DNA of 19,889 bases from Methanosarcinaceae archaeon (GTDB lineage Archaea > Halobacteriota > Methanosarcinia > Methanosarcinales > Methanosarcinaceae): NCBI GenBank assembly GCA_030609665.1, contig JAUWBW010000005.1, positions 1 through 19,889 of the forward strand, given 5' to 3'. Of the stretch, positions 1 to 7,711 are shown in pieces; position 1 is the first letter of the stretch; every line of letters begins with the position of its first letter. The notes beneath the pieces are model-generated. The model ran no database searches and was not told where the DNA came from. It was given only the letters and a program-made list of their open reading frames with translations. The position numbers and the translations under genes were made by a program.

Positions 1-657
1 CAGTGAAATTGCTACATGGAACAGTGCAAAAGTTTCGGCTAATGCTACATCACTGCCCAAAAAAGTCCATGCACCTGTTATGGCATCAGGTCTGAAACCT
101 TCTGCCATAAAACCTGTTACTGTGATGAACAGTGTACCCAGGACAAGTACCCAGTCAAATATTTGAGTACGTTTAACAACATCTGAAATTGCCAGTCGTC
201 TTGCAATCGCAATGAAAAGTCCTATTAATAACATATATCCAAGCACTTCATTACCAAAGTCAAGGCTGCCTCTTATTGCCACCAGGTCGAAATGTCCGAT
301 TCCGATCTCATGCAGCACTTCAAATCCTGCAAAGACCAATGAAAGAATGAACATACCGATCCATCCTACGAATATCAGCATATGCATCACCCATCTAAAC
401 GGGCTGCGTCTGAGTATTCTACGCTGCAATAAGATATCCAGTATTATTGTGCTTGTAAGGCTTTGCCTTTTATGGTGTCCCAATTTTTCATGGTTAATAG
501 ATTTTAAAAATATCTTCAAGAAATTAGACGCACTTCCGCCGCCCCATTTTTGCATATTCAGATACATTCCTAATAAAAATATTAGAATTGCGATCATTGC
601 AATTCCTATCATCATATAAAATGAAGGTATTCCCGAATAATAACTAAACTCAGCCAT
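1..657 (-). CDS. hdrE: HdrE-like membrane cytochrome b subunit, partial
   Basis: The first 219 residues are present; the C-terminus lies off the left edge. The sequence begins MAEFSYYSGIPSFYMM and shows a membrane helix near residues 10-30, then a basic cytosolic stretch, then RWVMHMLIFVGWIGMF and three more hydrophobic segments, the last ending FHVAISL. Histidines inside helices (the HML and FHV motifs) are candidate haem b ligands, as in NarI/DsrM/HdrE cytochromes. In cytochrome-containing Methanosarcinales, HdrE takes electrons from methanophenazine and passes them to HdrD for CoM-S-S-CoB reduction, and hdrE is the promoter-proximal gene of hdrED. The position here, first gene of a leftward unit, fits, but hdrD is outside the window. 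The start is set by a strong AGGAGG site at 668-673. Another NarI-like respiratory cytochrome b remains possible. Confidence 0.6.
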   Translation of the reverse strand, partial: MAEFSYYSGIPSFYMMIGIAMIAILIFLLGMYLNMQKWGGGSASNFLKIFLKSINHEKLGHHKRQSLTSTIILDILLQRRILRRSPFRWVMHMLIFVGWIGMFILSLVFAGFEVLHEIGIGHFDLVAIRGSLDFGNEVLGYMLLIGLFIAIARRLAISDVVKRTQIFDWVLVLGTLFITVTGFMAEGFRPDAITGAWTFLGSDVALAETFALFHVAISL

Positions 658-763
658 TGAATGTTTTCCTCCTCAATGTGAAATTTTTAATAAATCTCAT
701 CAAATTAACAAGTAGAATCTATATTAATGATTCTATGCAAATCGAATTATCTTGGTATTTACC

Positions 764-773
764 TTATATATAT
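764..773 (-). promoter_or_regulatory. TATA box for the cytochrome b gene
   Basis: The minus strand reads atatatataagg here, a good archaeal TATA box. Initiation about 25 nt downstream would give a leader of roughly 80 nt, which contains a short inverted repeat (agaatc/gattct, 715-720 and 729-734) and the AGGAGG ribosome site. Confidence 0.45.
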
Positions 774-809
774 GTTGCGTATTTTTTAACACTGATTTTC
801 ATCAAGTGT

Positions 810-1019
810 TTATGCCACATAATTGATCTGTGATAGTTTTGAAGTTTCCGGGAATGGTGCCGCTAATATCAGTTCATACAATCCGGTTTGTAAAATATAT
901 GGTATGAAGTAGTATATTTCCCCTACCTGACATTCGAATTTGTGGCTCTCAAGTTGTTCGAAATCTATTGCTGTAGATATTTGTGGCAGAAGCGTGTTCC
1001 TTTTTGTAAGGCCAATATT
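810..1019 (-). pseudogene. Transposase fossil (about 69 codons)
   Basis: The minus strand has an open stretch with no start codon, bounded by stops on both sides. It contains FIPYILQTGLYELILAAPFP followed by ETSKLSQINYVA and a stop. From memory this resembles the N-terminal part of DDE transposases common in Methanosarcina, where a G-[IL]-x-[DE]-L-I-x-A-x-F-P segment is followed by an INYV-type segment. Everything C-terminal, including the catalytic domain, is missing. The match is from pattern memory only, so the family is tentative. It sits next to the inverted repeat at 1241-1306, consistent with old mobile-element debris. Confidence 0.4.
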
Positions 1020-1182
1020 TTAATGATCCGTGAATGGAACATATTCTAAAGTTATATTGTCTGAAAAACAGTGCTGGTAGTCAGGTTTTGGTGTAAAAAT
1101 TGTGGAGTTTTCGGTGGTACATAAACGGCTGGCGAAAATCGGTATTTAATATGGTCAAATACCACCTTGATACGTATTATAG

Positions 1183-1222
1183 TTAAAAACCAAACAATCT
1201 TAACTAATAAAATGCAAATTCC
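1183..1222 (+). repeat. Dispersed repeat, copy 1
   Basis: The segment contains aaaaaccaaacaat, then a taactaat-type and an atgcaaatt-type segment, and is followed within about 20 bp by aaccacggagggc. The same order occurs at 10562-10601, just before the broken 3' end of PE copy A (aaaaaccaaacaat, aaactaat, atgcgaatt, then aaccgcagagggc). The shared part runs about 40 bp with few differences. Confidence 0.55.
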
Positions 1223-1240
1223 AGCAAGTGATAAGCAATA

Positions 1241-1306
1241 AACCACGGAGGGCATAGAGAGTAAAATCAGACACATGATCTGTGTTTCTCTGTGTCTCTC
1301 GTGGTT
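1241..1306. repeat. Imperfect inverted repeat, accacrgagg type
   Basis: The arms are 1241-1260 (aaccacggagggcatagaga) and 1287-1306 (tctctgtgtctctcgtggtt), which pair at about 15 of 20 positions. The middle carries a second inner pairing (acaca/tgtgt around tgatc). The whole could fold as a long hairpin. The same accacrgagg arm abuts several PE remnants in the right half of the window. It looks like a MITE- or REP-like dispersed element; no transposase for it is present. Confidence 0.55.
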
Positions 1307-1393
1307 AAATTACAGTTGTCGAAAGATCAAAGTGTTAAGACATTAGTATCAAATGTTAGGTTCTTGATCATATACCAAAAACGTATATTCGAT

Positions 1394-2053
1394 TTACAAT
1401 CTGACTTCTTCTTTGAACTTGTCAAGACCGATCTCATCGATCATCTTGCCAAGGCGCTGTTTCTTGGTGTGGGTCTTATAATAGCTGATGATGTTGTCCA
1501 CAGCGTCCAGTACCTCGTCCTCAGAAAGTTCTTCAGCAACAACATCTGCAAGTCTTGGTTTGAGTCCAGCGGTGCCGCCCACCATCAATGTATATCCTTT
1601 TGGCGTACCCATGATACCAATGTCCTTGATAGCAGGTTCTGAACACGAGTTCATACAACCGGACACTCCCATCTTGAGTTTTGACGGCAGTTCCATTCCA
1701 TGGTAGATTTCATCAAGTTTTAATCCAAGCCCAACAGCATCCTGCTGACCACGTTTGCAGAAAGTTGTACCCGGGCATATCTTCACACTCCTTACACACA
1801 GACCGATTGCTGCTGCAGGTTTCATGTCAAGGTCTGCCCATACATTGTCCAGATCATCTTCCTTGAGTCCAACAATAGCCATTCGCTGTGCTGATGTTAA
1901 TTTAATTGCAGCAGCATTGTATTTTTCTGCGACATCTGCAATCTTACGAAGCGTGTCTGGTGATACGATACCACCAGGAATCTGAGGTGCAATGCCGTAT
2001 GTTTCCTTATCTCGCTGAAGGATCGCTGCCTTTTCAGGTAAATCTTTTGTCAA
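1394..2053 (-). CDS. Small siroheme [4Fe-4S] sulfite-reductase-like protein (P590 type)
   Basis: At 219 residues this is far shorter than classical sulfite reductases. It keeps the ferredoxin-like half (about residues 20-80) and the siroheme/[4Fe-4S] cysteines: C93-x5-C99 in KICPGTTFCKRGQQ and C133-x3-C137 in GVSGCMNSCSEP. These match the small single-subunit proteins of methanogens, such as the low-spin P590 protein of Methanosarcina barkeri, which reduces sulfite in vitro and whose role in the cell is unclear. The start is TTG at 2051-2053, chosen because GGAG lies 9 nt upstream and the nearby ATG is out of frame. It follows the rubrerythrin gene by about 50 bp on the same strand, so the two may be co-transcribed. 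That suggests sulfite or oxidative-stress detoxification, which is inference. Confidence 0.85.
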   Translation of the reverse strand: MTKDLPEKAAILQRDKETYGIAPQIPGGIVSPDTLRKIADVAEKYNAAAIKLTSAQRMAIVGLKEDDLDNVWADLDMKPAAAIGLCVRSVKICPGTTFCKRGQQDAVGLGLKLDEIYHGMELPSKLKMGVSGCMNSCSEPAIKDIGIMGTPKGYTLMVGGTAGLKPRLADVVAEELSEDEVLDAVDNIISYYKTHTKKQRLGKMIDEIGLDKFKEEVRL

Positions 2054-2103
2054 ATATATCCACTCCTTGTTCCATTTAATGATAGTTAATTGATGATCTA
2101 TTA

Positions 2104-2475
2104 CTACATCCGGTCAAGTATTCCCTTAAGACCTGCCTTGTGGCGTGCCTCATCAAGAGATGCCCTGTCAAAGAACAATGCAGCTTCTGTATTGCCCTCT
2201 TTTCTTGCAAGATCTGCAGCCTCTGCTTTCTCAATTTCAGCCATAGTTTCACCCTCAAGCATCATCTCAAGGTTTGATCTTGTATCGCTTTTGATAGCCC
2301 CGATTATCTCGGCAACTTCTGCAGCATGCCATGCCTCATCCATTGCGATCTGGCGAAGATATGTTGCCACATCGGAACGTCCTTCTCTCTCTGCAAGTTT
2401 TGACATTGCAAGATACCAACCGACCTCGGTTGTTTCCCCTTTAAATGTGTTCTCAAGAATCGTTTCCAAACTCAT
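2104..2475 (-). CDS. Rubrerythrin-like diiron protein without rubredoxin domain
   Basis: The 123-residue protein is all four-helix bundle. Likely diiron ligands are E14 or E17 (KGETTEVGWY), E47-x2-H50 (MDEAWH), an Glu around 81-84, and E109-x2-H112 (LDEARH). It ends right after the second ExxH helix, so the C-terminal rubredoxin domain of classical rubrerythrin is absent, as in sulerythrin-type proteins. Such proteins reduce hydrogen peroxide in anaerobes using an external electron donor. The reading frame stays open upstream to 2733, but GAGGTG lies 7 nt before the ATG at 2475 and the upstream residues are not protein-like. The divergent ferredoxin could be a donor, though this is only a neighbourhood argument. 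Confidence 0.85.
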   Translation of the reverse strand: MSLETILENTFKGETTEVGWYLAMSKLAEREGRSDVATYLRQIAMDEAWHAAEVAEIIGAIKSDTRSNLEMMLEGETMAEIEKAEAADLARKEGNTEAALFFDRASLDEARHKAGLKGILDRM

Positions 2476-2623
2476 TTCATTACACCTCACTAATCTATTA
2501 AAAGTGCCTGAGCACCTGAATATTTGATTTGTTCGTATGTTATATAACAATATTGTATATTGTAATTTTATAATTTTTGTATGCATATTATTTGTATAAT
2601 GGCGTACAACAAACGTGATAATA
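2476..2623. promoter_or_regulatory. Divergent promoter region, rubrerythrin / ferredoxin
   Basis: This AT-rich 148-bp spacer contains a perfect 12-bp palindrome tgttatataaca at 2538-2549 that also serves as a TATA box for the leftward gene, and a second TATA-like tttataa near 2567-2574 for the rightward gene. The two promoters lie back to back, so one regulator could control both. No known operator is recognised. Confidence 0.45.
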
Positions 2624-2821
2624 ATGAAAATATACATAGACGAAAACAAATGCACAGGCTGCGGTGCATGTCGGAGGGCCTGCCCGAAAGGTCCAAGGAT
2701 ATATTCGATCGAAGACCGAAACGGCAAACCCAAAGCCGTGGTGGTTGACCCAAGTTATTGTCTTGGGTGTCGAATGTGTACAACGGTTTGTATGGCGGAT
2801 GCTATTACACTTGTTAATTAG
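2624..2821 (+). CDS. 2[4Fe-4S] ferredoxin
   Basis: A 65-residue ferredoxin with two cluster motifs: CTGCGACRRACP (C-x2-C-x2-C-x3-C-P) near residues 10-21 and CLGCRMCTTVC near residues 46-56. This is the classical soluble electron carrier used by many methanogen oxidoreductases. The start is the ATG at 2624. A GTGAT Shine-Dalgarno match just before it overlaps a possible upstream GTG (2615), which is therefore more likely ribosome site than start. The second motif is followed by ADA rather than the usual CP, which can shift the cluster potential. The gene is divergent from the rubrerythrin gene and about 50 bp upstream of trmJ. Confidence 0.9.
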   Translation: MKIYIDENKCTGCGACRRACPKGPRIYSIEDRNGKPKAVVVDPSYCLGCRMCTTVCMADAITLVN

Positions 2822-2870
2822 GGAAAAATCCACATGTTCCTCCAATTAATATTTAAAACGGATGTGAAAA

Positions 2871-3563
2871 ATGTCGCTTGATGTTAGAATTGTACTGGTT
2901 GAACCATTGTACCAGGGAAATGTGGGTTCAGTCACACGCGTGATGAAGAACTTTGGTTTTTCCGACCTTGTGCTTGTAAACCCATGCAAACTCGAAGGAG
3001 AAGCACGCGCTATGTCGGCGCATGCACGTGATATACTAAAAAGCGCGCGCATTGTATCCACATTTACCGAAGCCATTGAGGGCGCAAATATCGTAATTGG
3101 TACAACAGGCATTACCGGTTCGAAAATTTACGAACACATACGTATGCCTTTCTATGTACCGCGTGAACTCAAAGAAAAACTCGCAGGAATGGACGGAACG
3201 GTTGCAATCCTTTTCGGGCGTGAAGATCAGGGATTCAATAACGATGAACTGAAAGGCTGTGACATGATACTCACAATACCGACATCTGACATCTATCCAA
3301 TAATGAACCTATCACATGCCGTTGGTATTGTGCTGTATGAGATGAGCGATATTGAGGCAGGCGACAGACCACTTGCCGAAGGGTTTGACCTTGGGCTTTT
3401 GCATGAGCATCTGGAGGAGTTGATGGAGGATATAGAGTATCCGGCCCATAAGAAAGACAAGACCATGTTGATGTTTAAAAGGATATTTGGACGTGCGCAG
3501 TTGATTCCGAGGGAAGTGCAGACACTGCGCGGGGTTATTAGGAGGATTCAACGGAAGATGTAG
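2871..3563 (+). CDS. trmJ: TrmJ-type tRNA 2'-O-methyltransferase (SPOUT)
   Basis: A 230-residue SPOUT protein of the TrmH/TrmJ family, which methylates the 2'-hydroxyl of nucleotide 32 in tRNA anticodon loops using S-adenosylmethionine. Visible landmarks are motif 1, EPLYQGNVGSVTRVMKNFG (about 11-29); the middle stretch AMSAHARDIL; motif 2, ILFGREDQGFNNDEL (about 113-127); and motif 3, TIPTSDIYPIMNLSHAVGIV, which forms the SAM-binding trefoil knot. A helical C-terminal extension of about 70 residues with QTLRGVIRRIQRKM at the end is typical of TrmJ. Length fits the archaeal family. Archaeal TrmJ enzymes studied so far act mainly on C32. A gatgtga ribosome site lies just before the ATG. Confidence 0.9.
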   Translation: MSLDVRIVLVEPLYQGNVGSVTRVMKNFGFSDLVLVNPCKLEGEARAMSAHARDILKSARIVSTFTEAIEGANIVIGTTGITGSKIYEHIRMPFYVPRELKEKLAGMDGTVAILFGREDQGFNNDELKGCDMILTIPTSDIYPIMNLSHAVGIVLYEMSDIEAGDRPLAEGFDLGLLHEHLEELMEDIEYPAHKKDKTMLMFKRIFGRAQLIPREVQTLRGVIRRIQRKM

Positions 3564-3602
3564 GTAATACGTTTTTCAAGTCGGATGGTTGACTAAATAG
3601 AT

Positions 3603-3614
3603 TTATTATATATT
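3603..3614 (+). promoter_or_regulatory. TATA box for the nucleotidyltransferase pair
   Basis: The sequence tattatatattgg lies about 45-55 nt before the chosen ATG at 3658. Initiation about 25 nt downstream leaves a short leader with the ribosome site gtgatg, so the TTG at 3613 would not be transcribed and is rejected as a start. Confidence 0.45.
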
Positions 3615-3657
3615 GGCATGTACCAATAAACAGTGTAAAAGTATCAAGTGTGATGAA

Positions 3658-4269
3658 ATGGAAATAGAGTTTAGAAATGAGGATATCTCTTTCAAAAAAG
3701 AAATCTCCGTGTTGGATGACTTCACCCTTCATTTTACAGAGATACTCACAAAACATGAGGTTAAATATGTAATTGTTTCGGGGTACGTTGCGATTCTGTT
3801 TGGTCGAAGTAGAATGAGTGAAGATGTGGATATTCTAATAGAACCTATTTCACATGATGAATTCTTGAAATTGTGGTCAGAATTAGAACAGACGTATGAA
3901 TGTTTGATTACGAGTAATCCAGATGACGCATATCATGGATATCTTGAAAATCATAATGCTATCAGGTTTGCTCAAAAAGGTAATTTCATCCCAAATATGA
4001 AAATGAAATTCGTAAAAAATGACCTTGATAGATATTCTATGAAAAAACGAAAACATGTGAAATTGAATGACAGGTCGTTATTTATTTCACCTCTTGAACT
4101 CCAGATACCATATAAACTGTTTCTTGGGTCAAAAAAGGATGTTGAAGATGCCAGATTTTTGTTTAAATTGTTCAAAGATGAACTCGACCTTGAAGTGTTG
4201 AACATGTTTTTGGATGAACTGGATATTCCAGATGAGTGCATTGAAAAATATTTGGGAGACGTAATATGA
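3658..4269 (+). CDS. AbiEii-like nucleotidyltransferase, toxin candidate
   Basis: A 203-residue protein of the nucleotidyltransferase fold. Residues 38-60 carry the family signature: SGYVAILFGR, then SEDVDILIE, so a G-rich turn followed by an S-x-D-x-D metal-binding pair (D56 and D58). The C-terminal half includes SPLELQIPYKLFLGSKKD and DARFLFKLF, a pattern I associate with archaeal AbiEii/DUF-type nucleotidyltransferases paired with small partners. Members of this fold in toxin-antitoxin or abortive-infection systems transfer nucleotides to tRNA or proteins. The ATG at 3658 is preferred over the TTG at 3613 because gtgatg precedes it. The stop overlaps the start of the next small gene by four bases (ATGA), suggesting translational coupling. 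Confidence 0.7.
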   Translation: MEIEFRNEDISFKKEISVLDDFTLHFTEILTKHEVKYVIVSGYVAILFGRSRMSEDVDILIEPISHDEFLKLWSELEQTYECLITSNPDDAYHGYLENHNAIRFAQKGNFIPNMKMKFVKNDLDRYSMKKRKHVKLNDRSLFISPLELQIPYKLFLGSKKDVEDARFLFKLFKDELDLEVLNMFLDELDIPDECIEKYLGDVI

Positions 4270-4439
4270 AAATCGATCTGGATGAATTAAGAAAAGATAA
4301 AGAAAACAATTTCAAAGAACGACTTGAATTTATTGACCGATACGTTGAGTGGCTTAAAAGCACGCCAAATAAAGTATGGTCAAAGCAGCACAAAGAATTC
4401 ATTAACAGTGCGTACCAGAATCGAAATATTCAAAAGTAA
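4266..4439 (+). CDS. 57-residue partner of the nucleotidyltransferase
   Basis: This small gene begins inside the nucleotidyltransferase stop (ATGA overlap at 4266-4269) and encodes 57 mostly charged, helical residues: MKIDLDELRKDKENNFKERL, then FIDRYVEWLKSTPNKVWS and a basic C-terminus. There is no recognisable domain. The tight coupling, size and charge suit an antitoxin or regulatory subunit for the nucleotidyltransferase. Function is inference from context; the reading frame itself is clear. Confidence 0.6.
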   Translation: MKIDLDELRKDKENNFKERLEFIDRYVEWLKSTPNKVWSKQHKEFINSAYQNRNIQK

Positions 4440-4545
4440 CCAATTCTCCACCATCATTCGAAACATTGATATGCATTCAACCCTGTTTTGAATTCCCTTA
4501 AAATTCATCTTTATCATTCTACTACATTACAACTTTGTGAATACC

Positions 4546-6639
4546 ATGGCTGACGGAAAATGGGATGAAAAATTCAAGGCGTTTTTAAAGCAATATTACT
4601 GGGAAGACATACTTCATCTTGGAAATGAATACCCGGAACAGCGCAGCATAGTTGTTGATTTTTCAGACCTTGAGATATTTGACCGTGAACTTGCAGATGA
4701 ACTGCTTGAACATCCCGATGAGGTTATACCTTCAGCTGAAAATGCACTCCAGCAGATCGATCTGCCGATCGATAAAACACTTGATGATGTACATGTGCAG
4801 TTCATCAAAATACCAAACAAGATTCCCATTCGAGATATTCGGAGCAAGAACCTTTTGAAATTCATTGCAATTGAGGGAATGGTACGCAAAGCCACCGAAG
4901 TCAGACCTAAGATAATAGATGCAGCCTTTTTGTGCATGCGATGCGAAAACGTAACACATAGACCACAGACAGAAAATAAGTTCGATGAACCAAAATTCTG
5001 TGAAAGCGATACATGCGGCAAGAGTGGTCCTTTTAAGATACTTATCGATCAATCCACATTCCTAGATTCCCAGAAACTACAGGTGCAAGAATCTCCGGAG
5101 AACCTCAAAGGAGGAACACAGCCGCAGAGTCTGGATATTGATGTGGACGATGAACTTGCAGGCCATGCAACTCCCGGAATCAGGCTGATAATAAACGGCA
5201 TACTACGGTCACACCAGCGGACACTGCGTGAAGGAAAATCCACGACCTACGACCTTGTACTCCATGCAAATTCGATTGAATATATTGATACCGAGTTCGA
5301 TGAACTTGATATCTCACCCGAAGATGAGGAAGAGATACTAAAACTCAGCCGTGACCCTGAAATTTACAATAATATCATCAAATCCATCGCACCATCAATT
5401 TACGGATACGAAGACATTAAAGAAGCACTTGTAATGCAACTGTTTTCAGGTGTGCCAAAGAACCTGCCTGATGGTTCCAGAGTTCGCGGCGATATCCATA
5501 TGCTGCTTGTTGGTGATCCGGGTATCGCAAAAAGCCAGCTGCTGCGTTATATGGTCAAACTCGCACCGCGCGGTGTGTTCGCATCAGGAAAAAGCGCATC
5601 ATCAAGTGGCCTGACCGCTGCGGCAGTGAAAGATGATCTTGGGGACGGACGCTGGACACTTGAAGCGGGTGCTCTTGTCATGGCTGACATGGGTATTGCC
5701 GCAATTGACGAGATGGATAAAATGCGCACTGAGGACAAAAGCGCACTCCACGAAGCAATGGAACAGCAAACCATAAGTGTTGCAAAAGCAGGCATCATAG
5801 CCACATTAAAATCAAGATGTGCACTGCTTGGTGCCGCGAATCCAAAATACGGACGATTTGACCGCTACGAGGGAATCGCACAGCAGATCAATATGCCACC
5901 GGCACTGATGTCAAGGTTCGACCTGATCTTTGTGTTGCTGGATACGCCTGATGAGACAAAGGACATGAAGATCGCACAGCATATTTTAAAGGCACATCAT
6001 GCCGGTGAGATGTCAGAACAGAGGATCAATGTACCCCATACAGAGATCACACAGGAGGATGTGGATTCAAAGATGGAGATTATACTGCCAAAAATTGATC
6101 CTGACATAATGCGAAAGTATGTGGCATACGCTCGTAAAAATATTTATCCCATTATGGAAAAGGAAGCTCATGAGCATCTTCTTGATTTTTACATGGATCT
6201 TCGTAAAATGGGAGAGGGTAAAGACGCTCCGGTACCTGTTACTGCGAGACAACTCGAAGCGCTGGTAAGGCTTTCAGAAGCAAGTGCACGTGTAAGGCTT
6301 AGTAATGTCGCGACGATCGATGATGCAAGACGGACAACCCAAATCGTACATTCGTGTTTAAAGCAGGTCGGCGTTGATCCTGACACAGGTGCATTTGATG
6401 TCGATGTACTGACAACGGGTACAAGCAAGAGTCAGCGCGACAAGATCAAAATAATGAAAGATATTATCAGAATGGTAGGAGAGCGCCATTCCGGCGGCAA
6501 AGCTCCGCTTGATGAGATATATACTGAAGCTGAAGCCGAACAGATCGACAGGGAACATGCCGAGGAACTTATTTCAAAGATGCGGCGCACAGGGGACGTG
6601 CTGTCACCTGATAATGCTCACCTCAGGTTAATCAGATAG
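4546..6639 (+). CDS. mcm: MCM replicative DNA helicase
   Basis: A 697-residue minichromosome maintenance protein, the hexameric helicase that unwinds DNA ahead of the archaeal replication fork. In order: N-terminal helical domain; a zinc site C130-x2-C133 ... C152-x4-C157; an OB-fold region; Walker A GDPGIAKSQLL (about 323-333); Walker B IAAIDEMDKM (384-393); sensor 1 LGAANP (428-433); the arginine finger in LMSRFDLIF (about 454-462); and a C-terminal winged-helix segment (about 630-697). Length and order match archaeal MCM. The ATG at 4546 is preferred; a GTG at 4537 is in frame but its gtga is better read as the ribosome site. A single intact copy next to a DUF424 gene indicates core genome. 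Confidence 0.97.
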   Translation: MADGKWDEKFKAFLKQYYWEDILHLGNEYPEQRSIVVDFSDLEIFDRELADELLEHPDEVIPSAENALQQIDLPIDKTLDDVHVQFIKIPNKIPIRDIRSKNLLKFIAIEGMVRKATEVRPKIIDAAFLCMRCENVTHRPQTENKFDEPKFCESDTCGKSGPFKILIDQSTFLDSQKLQVQESPENLKGGTQPQSLDIDVDDELAGHATPGIRLIINGILRSHQRTLREGKSTTYDLVLHANSIEYIDTEFDELDISPEDEEEILKLSRDPEIYNNIIKSIAPSIYGYEDIKEALVMQLFSGVPKNLPDGSRVRGDIHMLLVGDPGIAKSQLLRYMVKLAPRGVFASGKSASSSGLTAAAVKDDLGDGRWTLEAGALVMADMGIAAIDEMDKMRTEDKSALHEAMEQQTISVAKAGIIATLKSRCALLGAANPKYGRFDRYEGIAQQINMPPALMSRFDLIFVLLDTPDETKDMKIAQHILKAHHAGEMSEQRINVPHTEITQEDVDSKMEIILPKIDPDIMRKYVAYARKNIYPIMEKEAHEHLLDFYMDLRKMGEGKDAPVPVTARQLEALVRLSEASARVRLSNVATIDDARRTTQIVHSCLKQVGVDPDTGAFDVDVLTTGTSKSQRDKIKIMKDIIRMVGERHSGGKAPLDEIYTEAEAEQIDREHAEELISKMRRTGDVLSPDNAHLRLIR

Positions 6640-6653
6640 AGAGGATACATAAC

Positions 6654-6944
6654 ATGTACCTGAAAATTCACAAATCCGGAAACGAAATTATAGTTGCTGT
6701 GTGTGACAAAGATGTACTTGGGAAAAAGCTTAAACATGGTAATGTCAATGTGGAGATATCAGAAGGGTTCTATAAAGGAGATATTGCATCCGAAGAACAG
6801 GTGATCGAGGCTTTGGCAAATGCCATGACTGCAAACCTTTTTGGTGAAAGGACCATTGCATGCGCCATAAATTGTGGTGCAGTTGATGCTGAATGTGTGG
6901 TAGTTATCGATGGTGTGAAGCATGCACAGATATTCCATCTTTAA
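6654..6944 (+). CDS. DUF424 family protein
   Basis: A 96-residue protein starting MYLKIHKSGNEIIVAVCDKD, with LGKKLKHGNVNVEISEGFYK in the middle and GERTIACAINCGAVD near residues 68-82. This is the archaea-specific DUF424 family, a small alpha/beta protein of unknown function. It begins 14 nt after the mcm stop with GAGG upstream, so it is probably in the mcm transcription unit. No function is assigned. Confidence 0.85.
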   Translation: MYLKIHKSGNEIIVAVCDKDVLGKKLKHGNVNVEISEGFYKGDIASEEQVIEALANAMTANLFGERTIACAINCGAVDAECVVVIDGVKHAQIFHL

Positions 6945-7027
6945 ATTAATTATTTAGATTAATTGAAATTCAAATTTTAAGTTATAAGTTTATTAATTAT
7001 GAAATCATCGAAATGGTGGCTAAATAA

Positions 7028-7711
7028 GTGACTGGCGAAAATGTTGAGATACATACTCTTGAAAGAAAAGACCTTATAGCTGGTGTGATCGCAAAACACA
7101 AGCGGTTTATTGAGGAATATGCAGAAGAATTCAAAGAACTTGATGGGAAAGTTGCATCGTTGAACGAGCAAGCCGATTCCGCAAAAGCGAACAAGGAATC
7201 AGTAATAGAGCGCTTTGATATACTAAAAGAAAAACGCCAGCAATTGTACCATCAGGCAGAGAACCTTCTTGGTGATTTCTTTTCATTTGATGACATTGCA
7301 GCGGATGACAACAAACTCATTCATTCCATCAATGACGGGTTCGTAAAGATCAAGCCATCTACAACGCTTGCAGACGAAAAGCAGATAGTTGACGAGATCT
7401 CAGGCAAACTCTCACAAATGTCATCCGATAAAGAAGACTCAAAAGGACTTGTTTTGCAGATTAAAGCAAGAGTTGACGAAGCCCTTGCTTCAAGTATTGA
7501 ATTTGACTCAATTACAGGGTCTGATAAGGAATACAGTGATTCGTTCTTTAAGTTGAATTCAGAACTAAAAGAGGTGTTACCACGCCATGGCTGGCTTAAG
7601 AGCAGGATTGAAAGCCACAGCAAGGGACTTAAATATTGGGAAGATACAGCCAGTGGAAAAGTCGTTACAGTTGACGAGGCAGTTGAACAGGACAAGGTGG
7701 TGGAAGCATGA
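7028..7711 (+). CDS. Coiled-coil protein, first gene of a pair
   Basis: A 227-residue, highly charged protein with long heptad-like helices (about residues 20-75 and 110-215), no cysteine-rich motif, no membrane segment and no nucleotide-binding loop. It starts with GTG at 7028, preceded by ggtgg at the right distance. Its stop overlaps the next gene's start (ATGA at 7708-7711), so the two are translationally coupled. Both appear to be archaeal cytosolic coiled-coil proteins that may assemble together; I do not recognise a characterised relative of this first one. TATA-like sequence (gttataagtttatta) lies about 45 bp upstream. Confidence 0.75.
   Translation: MTGENVEIHTLERKDLIAGVIAKHKRFIEEYAEEFKELDGKVASLNEQADSAKANKESVIERFDILKEKRQQLYHQAENLLGDFFSFDDIAADDNKLIHSINDGFVKIKPSTTLADEKQIVDEISGKLSQMSSDKEDSKGLVLQIKARVDEALASSIEFDSITGSDKEYSDSFFKLNSELKEVLPRHGWLKSRIESHSKGLKYWEDTASGKVVTVDEAVEQDKVVEA

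Larger units (their letters stand above)
658..1393. other. Gene-poor gap with mobile-element debris
   Basis: About 735 bp separates the cytochrome b gene from the sulfite-reductase-like gene. It holds the cytochrome promoter, the transposase fossil, a 40-bp sequence shared with 10562-10601, and an inverted repeat of the accacrgagg type. A 74-codon minus-strand reading frame at 1052-1276 lacks any protein-like pattern and is not called. Confidence 0.6.

Noticed and set aside
212..619. Plus-strand 135-codon frame
   Set aside because: It is the complement of the cytochrome b gene, has no protein-like pattern and no ribosome site.
1052..1276. Minus-strand 74-codon frame
   Set aside because: It overlaps the inverted repeat, has no ribosome site and looks like chance hydrophobic translation.
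2104..2733. 209-residue version of the rubrerythrin
   Set aside because: The extra 86 residues cover the divergent promoter and the ferredoxin gene; the ATG at 2475 has a clear GAGGTG site.
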